Both the position numbers and the translations under genes were made by a program. Of a DNA stretch of 11,304 nt, positions 7,104 through 11,304 are shown piece after piece (position 1 is the first letter of the stretch; every line of letters begins with the position of its first letter). Below the pieces are notes generated by a model that was not told the origin of the DNA, searched no databases, and saw only the letters and a list, made by a program, of their open reading frames with translations. The DNA is from an uncultured Bacteroidota bacterium (GTDB lineage Bacteria > Bacteroidota > Bacteroidia > Chitinophagales > Chitinophagaceae): positions 1 to 11,304 of the forward strand of contig CAIYVS010000253.1 of assembly GCA_903929655.1 (NCBI GenBank). Direction: 5' to 3'.

Positions 7104-8261
7104 ATGAACACTACAAATTTGACAGATTTGGTAAACTATCAGTATGGGACAGAGAAAATTTTCGATAAGGCTGAAGATTTTTTACCCATCTATGGTACAG
7201 ATTATGTGGAGCTGTATGTAGGCAATGCAAAACAAGCGGCACATTATTATAAAACGGCTTTCGGGTTTCAATCGCTTGCTTATGCCGGCCTTGAAACCGG
7301 GGCTAAAGATTATACGTCCTATGTTCTGAAACAAGATAAAATACGGCTGGTGCTTACCTGCCCGCTGAAATCAAACAACCTTATTTCAGAACATATAAAA
7401 AAACATGGTGACGGTGTAAAAGTGATTGCCCTTTGGGTTGATGATGCACGGAAAGCATTTGAAGAAACTACCAAACGCGGCGCCAGGGTGTTTTTTGAAC
7501 CAAGAGTGGAACAAGATGAAAACGGAGAAGTTGTGAGGGCGGGTATACATACTTATGGAGAAACCGCTCACATATTTGTAGAAAGAAAAAACTACAGGGG
7601 CTTATTTCTGCCCTCTTATGTAAAATGGGAATCAGAATATAATCCTACTCCTACTGGCCTGAAATATATAGACCATATGGTGGGCAATGTGGAATTGGGA
7701 GGTATGAACAAATGGGCAGAGTTTTATGCCAAAGTGATGGGCTTTGCCAATCTCATAACTTTTGATGATAAGGACATCTCCACGCAATACACAGCCTTGA
7801 TGAGTAAAGTAATGACCAACGGAAACGGCCGGATCAAATTTCCTATAAACGAACCGGCTGCCGGTCTGAAAAAATCACAGATAGAAGAATATCTCGATTT
7901 CTACGAAGGTCCTGGTTGCCAGCATATAGCTGTTGCAACGGATGATATAGTTTATACCGTATCTGAAATGCGCAAGCGTGGTGTGGAATTCCTGTTTGTT
8001 CCGGGCACTTATTATGATACCGTTGCTGACCGGGTAGGTAATATTTCAGAAGAACTGGAAATACTGAAAACTCTGGGAATTATGGTAGATCGTGATGAAG
8101 ATGGCTACCTCTTACAAATATTTACCAAACCTGTAGAAGACCGTCCTACCATGTTTTTCGAGATCATTCAACGCAAGGGTGCAAGATCTTTTGGAAAAGG
8201 CAATTTCCAGGCATTGTTTGAATCTATAGAAGCGGAACAGGAAAGAAGAGGCACTTTATAA
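7104..8261 (+). CDS. hppD: 4-Hydroxyphenylpyruvate dioxygenase
   Basis: This 385-residue Fe(II) dioxygenase of the VOC superfamily converts 4-hydroxyphenylpyruvate and O2 to homogentisate and CO2. The N-terminal VOC half begins at YVELYVGNAKQAAHYYKTAF (34-53). The catalytic C-terminal half starts at YIDHMVGNV (188-196) and includes CQHIAVATDDI (272-282), GTYYD (301-305), LLQIFTKP (336-343) and MFFEIIQRKG (350-359). The iron ligands are H191, H274 and E353. The closing GNFQALFESIEAEQERRG is the usual lid-side C-terminal helix, so the gene is complete. The start ATG at 7104 is preceded by AAGG about 4 bases away, one of the few Shine-Dalgarno-like sequences here. It lies 25 bp after hmgA and is almost certainly in the same transcript, its product feeding HmgA. 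No clear terminator follows the stop. Confidence 0.97.
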   Translation: MNTTNLTDLVNYQYGTEKIFDKAEDFLPIYGTDYVELYVGNAKQAAHYYKTAFGFQSLAYAGLETGAKDYTSYVLKQDKIRLVLTCPLKSNNLISEHIKKHGDGVKVIALWVDDARKAFEETTKRGARVFFEPRVEQDENGEVVRAGIHTYGETAHIFVERKNYRGLFLPSYVKWESEYNPTPTGLKYIDHMVGNVELGGMNKWAEFYAKVMGFANLITFDDKDISTQYTALMSKVMTNGNGRIKFPINEPAAGLKKSQIEEYLDFYEGPGCQHIAVATDDIVYTVSEMRKRGVEFLFVPGTYYDTVADRVGNISEELEILKTLGIMVDRDEDGYLLQIFTKPVEDRPTMFFEIIQRKGARSFGKGNFQALFESIEAEQERRGTL

Positions 8262-8285
8262 ATAATTCAGACGCTATTAATCAGT

Positions 8286-8372
8286 ATGGACAATGTAATG
8301 AAAGTAGAGGCCAAAGACCTGGCACGTTTGGCAGAAAGATTTGACTCTAAAGTAAAGGACGACAAAAAATAA
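8286..8372 (+). CDS. Possible 28-residue small protein, unrecognised
   Basis: An ATG at 8286 opens 28 codons ending in TAA, 24 bp after the hppD stop and in the same frame as hppD. The product starts MDNVMKVEAKDLARLAERF and ends in a lysine/aspartate-rich tail. It could form one amphipathic, highly charged helix, and it has no Cys, signal peptide or membrane segment. I recognise no family. It could be a real small protein translated from the hmgA-hppD message, a decayed extension, or chance. There is no Shine-Dalgarno sequence. Confidence 0.25.
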   Translation: MDNVMKVEAKDLARLAERFDSKVKDDKK

Positions 8373-8539
8373 TGCAATGATTGTAAAGAGCCATTTGACT
8401 ATTTCAAATGTCATTAACACCTCACATATCAGCAAAATGCTTGCAAACTGCTCTGTTTAACACGTTTTAAACAAGTTTTAAGTATTGAATCTCAACCTAT
8501 TGCTAAAAACTTTGGCTTTATAGATAATTACATTTCCTT

Positions 8540-8571
8540 AAATACAATGTTACTTGTATTTTGTGCAAAAT
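8540..8571. promoter_or_regulatory. Two overlapping inverted repeats upstream of the DUF2911 gene
   Basis: AAATACAA-N6-TTGTATTT (8540-8561) is a perfect 8-bp-arm inverted repeat. It overlaps ATTTTG-TG-CAAAAT (8558-8571), a perfect 6-bp-arm repeat. Together they end 16 bp before the ATG at 8588, where the promoter should be. They could be operators or, less likely, RNA stems in the leader. AT-rich sequence makes chance symmetry fairly common. Confidence 0.25.
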
Positions 8572-8587
8572 TTAAAACCAAAAATTT

Positions 8588-9493
8588 ATGAAACGTCTTT
8601 TATTCGTTCTGTTATTTATTGCTACAGCAGGCATGGTTCAGGCACAGGACCTGAAAACACCAGCTTTGAGCCCCACATGTAAAATAGATCAGGCCTTCTC
8701 TACTTCTAGTATTGAATTATCATACAGCCGCCCGTCTATGCGTGGGCGTAAAATTTTTGGCGAACTGGTGCCTTATGGTAAAGTATGGCGCACCGGAGCT
8801 AATGCTGCCACCAAAATAAAATTCGGTGAAGATATAGAAATAGGTGGTAAACCTGTGAAAGCAGGCGAGTATGCATTGTATACCATACCAGGCACATGGG
8901 AATGGGAAGTGGTACTGAATAAAGGTACCGGCAATTGGGGCGCCTACGGTTATGATAGTACCGGAGATGTAGCACGCATTAAAGTGAAAGCTGAACAAAT
9001 GAAAATGCCCATGCAGACATTCACAATGGACTTTTCCAATATCACATTGAATTCATGCGATCTGTTCCTGGGTTGGGAAAAGACAATGATCATGATACCT
9101 ATCGTTTCGCATAATAACGAACGTATAACGGCTGCTATTGACAAAGCCATCAACAAGCCAAACATTCCTTATTTCCAGGCTGCAAACTATTATTTCGAAT
9201 CAGATGGGGACCTTGAAAAAGCAAATATGTATTGCGACAAAGCATTGGAGCAAAACCCCAAAGCGTACTATATGTGGTTACTGAAAGCACGTATAGAAGC
9301 TAAATTAGGCCATAAAGACGAGGCTATTGCTGCCGCCACAAAATCAATGGAGGCTGCCAAAGGTAGCGCTGCTGAAGACGAATACATGCGCAATAACCTG
9401 AAACTTATTGATGAGCTGAACTCAAAGAGCTCTGATACAAAAATGGAGCATCATCATTCCGGCCATTCCGGTAGCAAAAAAACTTCTAAATAA
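8588..9493 (+). CDS. Secreted DUF2911 domain protein with a TPR-like C-terminal region
   Basis: The gene encodes 301 residues. Residues 1-19 form a signal peptide (MKRLLFVLLFIATAGMVQA, cleavage before Q20), so the mature protein is periplasmic or surface-bound. Residues about 25-175 match the DUF2911 pattern as I know it: LSYSRPSMRGRKIFGELVPY (44-63), VWRTGANAATKIKF (66-79), a GEYALYTIPG strand (93-102), WEVVLNK (106-112) and NWGAYGYD (116-123). Residues about 195-275 are helical with TPR-like spacing (A-N-Y-Y-F, then DLEKANMYCDKALEQNP, then ARIEAKLGHKDEAI). The C-terminus is His-rich, MEHHHSGHSG (286-295), followed by a basic end. The biochemical role of DUF2911 is unknown to me, and no catalytic residue can be named. 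It is expressed on its own: it has its own upstream region and a terminator directly after it. The same-strand neighbour PIG-L gene is also secreted, but a link is not shown. Confidence 0.88.
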   Translation: MKRLLFVLLFIATAGMVQAQDLKTPALSPTCKIDQAFSTSSIELSYSRPSMRGRKIFGELVPYGKVWRTGANAATKIKFGEDIEIGGKPVKAGEYALYTIPGTWEWEVVLNKGTGNWGAYGYDSTGDVARIKVKAEQMKMPMQTFTMDFSNITLNSCDLFLGWEKTMIMIPIVSHNNERITAAIDKAINKPNIPYFQAANYYFESDGDLEKANMYCDKALEQNPKAYYMWLLKARIEAKLGHKDEAIAAATKSMEAAKGSAAEDEYMRNNLKLIDELNSKSSDTKMEHHHSGHSGSKKTSK

Positions 9494-9512
9494 GAGTAAT
9501 GCATTAAATTTC

Positions 9513-9548
9513 ACCCACAGTATCCATCATACTGTGGGTTTTATTTTT
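9513..9548 (+). terminator. Rho-independent terminator after the DUF2911 gene
   Basis: ACCCACAGTAT (9513-9523) and ATACTGTGGGT (9529-9539) form a perfect 11-bp stem with a 5-nt loop, followed by the T-rich TTTATTTTT. It starts 19 bp after the DUF2911 stop and ends 7 bp before the next start codon. It should therefore separate the two genes, or act as a leader hairpin if the next promoter lies inside the upstream gene. Confidence 0.9.
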
Positions 9549-9555
9549 CAATATT

Positions 9556-11304
9556 ATGCGTAAAATATTTTTCCTCTTCGCTTTCTTAAGCGCAATTATT
9601 GCCAATGCACAACAGGTTCGGCCTGCTGCCTCAACCAGGATATATAGTGAAATATCGGAGCTAAAGCACCTTACCTGTGTGCTATACGTGGCAGCACATC
9701 CTGATGATGAGAACACACGCCTGCTGGCATGGTTGGTGAATGATAAGCATATACGCACTGCTTACCTGTCTCTTACCCGTGGCGACGGAGGACAAAATAT
9801 TTTAGGTAGTGAGCAAGGTCCTGCTCTAGGGTTGATACGCACTCATGAATTGATGGAAGCCCGTAAACTGGACGGCGCAGAACAATATTTTACAAGGGCA
9901 ATAGATTTCGGTTTCTCAAAAAACTCAAATGAAACTTTTAAACACTGGAGCGAAGACCTGCTTACTTATGATGTATGCTGGGCTATAAGAAAACTAAGGC
10001 CGGATGTGGTGATATGCCGTTTCCCGCCTACAGCACAGGCAGGGCATGGACAACATGCAGTATCGGCTATAGTGGCTGCAGATGCCTTTAAAGTGTGTGG
10101 AAATAAATTGAAATACAGCGAACAATTAAAACATTATCCGGCATGGCAACCTAAACGTTTATTATTTAATGCCTTCAGGTTTGGTAGTTTTAATACCACA
10201 TCGGAAGACATGTTCAAATTGCAGGTGGGCCAATACCTGCCAACTATGGGCATGGGTGTGGGAGAACTGGCAGGCATGAGCCGTAGCGTGCATAAAAGCC
10301 AGGGGGCAGGTACACCCAGCACTCCCGGTGTGCAGACTGAATATTTTAAAGTGGTTGCCGGAGACAGCATATCCACATCCTTGTTTGATGGTATAGATAT
10401 TACCTGGGGCAGGGTGAACCGCAAAGATATAGGCGAGGACATACAAGCCGTTTTGGACGATTATGATTACCGGCACCCCGATGCCAGCCTTGCTGCATTA
10501 TTAAAAATCTGTGAAAAAATAAAGTCTATAGACGATGCATACTGGCGCAAACAAAAACTGGAAGAACTGGACCATATAATACTTGATTGCAGCGGCTTTA
10601 TGGCAGAACTTTATACCAAACAAGCACAATGCACAGCAGGAGAAAATCTGCCTTTTACACTGCATCTCATAGCAAGATCAGAAATACCTGTAATAGTAAA
10701 ACAGGTTCAATATCCATCTGGCGATACCCTGATGAACCTGGACATAAGAAAAGATACCCTCTATTCTTTTGACCATATGATGCCTATTCCAGCCAATGCT
10801 CCTGTTACAGAACCCTACTGGCTTTCTATGCCTGTTTCAGGCAATGATATTTTTCCCTTGCCCAATGATACTTTACTTGGCCTGCCGGAAACCCCTAATA
10901 CTCTGCATGCAATCGTCACCTTAAAAATAGGTAATGAATTATTTACTGTCTCTGTGCCATTATCTCATAAAAAATTAGACCCTGTAAGAGGTGATGTAGT
11001 AGAACAACTAAGGATAGTGCCAGATGTAACTCTTGAGTTTACCAATACCCTCTTAGTAACAAATGCGGATGGTTCTGTACATGCGGAGGTACGTATACAT
11101 CCTCTTAAGAATATACCAAATGCTACCCTATTTGTGTATGCAGACAAAGCTAGCGACAAGAAAATAAGCAGCCTCAACCTGCGTGCAGGTAATGATACCA
11201 CTATCGGAATAGATTTCACAAAACAGGAAACAGAACAGATAAGTAAAGGCGACTTCTTCCTTTCTGCAGAAATAAAAACGGGTGACAAAACATACTCTAA
11301 AACA
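9556..11304 (+). CDS. Secreted PIG-L (LmbE-like) family deacetylase, 3' end beyond the window
   Basis: An ATG at 9556 opens a frame with no stop for 583 codons to the right edge. Residues 1-18 form a signal peptide (MRKIFFLFAFLSAIIANA, then QQ), so the enzyme acts outside the cytoplasm. The N-terminal PIG-L domain (about 38-280) shows the zinc and catalytic motif AAHPDDENTR (46-55, with H48, D50 and D51), SLTRGDGGQN (72-81), LIRTHELMEAR (93-103) and the distal HGQH (164-167), whose His completes the metal site in this family. Known relatives remove acetyl groups from N-acetylglucosamine-type substrates; the substrate here is unknown. Residues from about 330 onward have no motif I recognise and look like a helical linker then beta-rich domains. 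The long C-terminal extension resembles other large secreted Bacteroidota PIG-L proteins. The start lies just after a terminator hairpin, and no separate promoter is visible, so its transcription is unclear. Confidence 0.9.
   Translation, partial: MRKIFFLFAFLSAIIANAQQVRPAASTRIYSEISELKHLTCVLYVAAHPDDENTRLLAWLVNDKHIRTAYLSLTRGDGGQNILGSEQGPALGLIRTHELMEARKLDGAEQYFTRAIDFGFSKNSNETFKHWSEDLLTYDVCWAIRKLRPDVVICRFPPTAQAGHGQHAVSAIVAADAFKVCGNKLKYSEQLKHYPAWQPKRLLFNAFRFGSFNTTSEDMFKLQVGQYLPTMGMGVGELAGMSRSVHKSQGAGTPSTPGVQTEYFKVVAGDSISTSLFDGIDITWGRVNRKDIGEDIQAVLDDYDYRHPDASLAALLKICEKIKSIDDAYWRKQKLEELDHIILDCSGFMAELYTKQAQCTAGENLPFTLHLIARSEIPVIVKQVQYPSGDTLMNLDIRKDTLYSFDHMMPIPANAPVTEPYWLSMPVSGNDIFPLPNDTLLGLPETPNTLHAIVTLKIGNELFTVSVPLSHKKLDPVRGDVVEQLRIVPDVTLEFTNTLLVTNADGSVHAEVRIHPLKNIPNATLFVYADKASDKKISSLNLRAGNDTTIGIDFTKQETEQISKGDFFLSAEIKTGDKTYSKT

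Larger units (their letters stand above)
8262..8587. other. Intergenic stretch between hppD and the DUF2911 gene
   Basis: This 326-bp gap contains the doubtful small ORF at 8286-8372 and otherwise only AT-rich DNA. Seen in it are an inverted repeat CATTTGA-N5-TCAAATG (8392-8410), a direct repeat of GTTTTAA with an 11-bp period (8464-8481), and two overlapping inverted repeats close to the DUF2911 start (8540-8561 and 8558-8571). A TATTTTG (8557-8563) near the end is one T short of a TAnnTTTG promoter box. No tRNA-like or riboswitch-like fold and no good terminator were recognised. Confidence 0.5.

Noticed and set aside
8259..8372. Stop-codon read-through extending HppD into the small downstream ORF
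   Set aside because: HppD already ends with its normal C-terminal helix, and the intervening codons show no conserved features.
9504..10476. Minus-strand ORFs of 84-104 codons opposite the PIG-L gene
   Set aside because: They are antisense shadows of a well-supported coding frame, with no domain features and odd composition.

Overview
The window looks like a chromosomal segment of a Bacteroidota bacterium, probably of the Chitinophagales/Sphingobacteriia type. The reasons are a secreted protein with a type IX secretion (T9SS) type A C-terminal signal, a GEVED domain, DUF2851 and DUF2911 proteins, near-absence of Shine-Dalgarno sequences, AT-rich intergenic DNA and TAnnTTTG-like -7 elements. 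The genus assignment is inference; the phylum is well supported.

Layout. On the minus strand at the left edge, pyrF (orotidine-5'-phosphate decarboxylase, 304-1104) is followed 15 bp later by the 5' part of a DUF2851 gene that runs off the window (288 to 1). A divergent 255-bp spacer leads to a 1179-residue secreted protein on the plus strand (1360-4899). It has a signal peptide, a GEVED domain, eleven Ig-like units and a T9SS sorting domain, and it is closed by a strong hairpin terminator (4911-4955). Next comes a Crp/Fnr-family regulator (5061-5771, TTG start), then the tyrosine/homogentisate catabolic pair hmgA (5924-7078) and hppD (7104-8261). A 326-bp mostly non-coding stretch follows, containing one doubtful 28-codon ORF and several short inverted repeats. 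The window ends with a secreted DUF2911/TPR-like protein (8588-9493), a classic terminator (9513-9548) and a secreted PIG-L family deacetylase that is still open at the right edge (9556 to beyond 11304).

How the genes work together. HppD turns 4-hydroxyphenylpyruvate into homogentisate and HmgA opens the homogentisate ring, so the two genes encode consecutive steps of tyrosine/phenylalanine breakdown. The regulator just upstream keeps the three residues that E. coli CRP uses to read TGTGA (Arg-Glu-x-x-x-Arg in the recognition helix). The spacer between it and hmgA holds a perfect TGTGA-N6-TCACA palindrome about 40 bp upstream of the predicted transcription start. The regulator also lacks the arginine that holds cAMP phosphate in CRP and has an N-terminal CxxC, so its signal is probably not cAMP. 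This local circuit is the most interesting proposal here.

I found no CRISPR array, tRNA or rRNA, insertion sequence, phage gene or defence system. Most of the window is ordinary core and cell-surface gene content.
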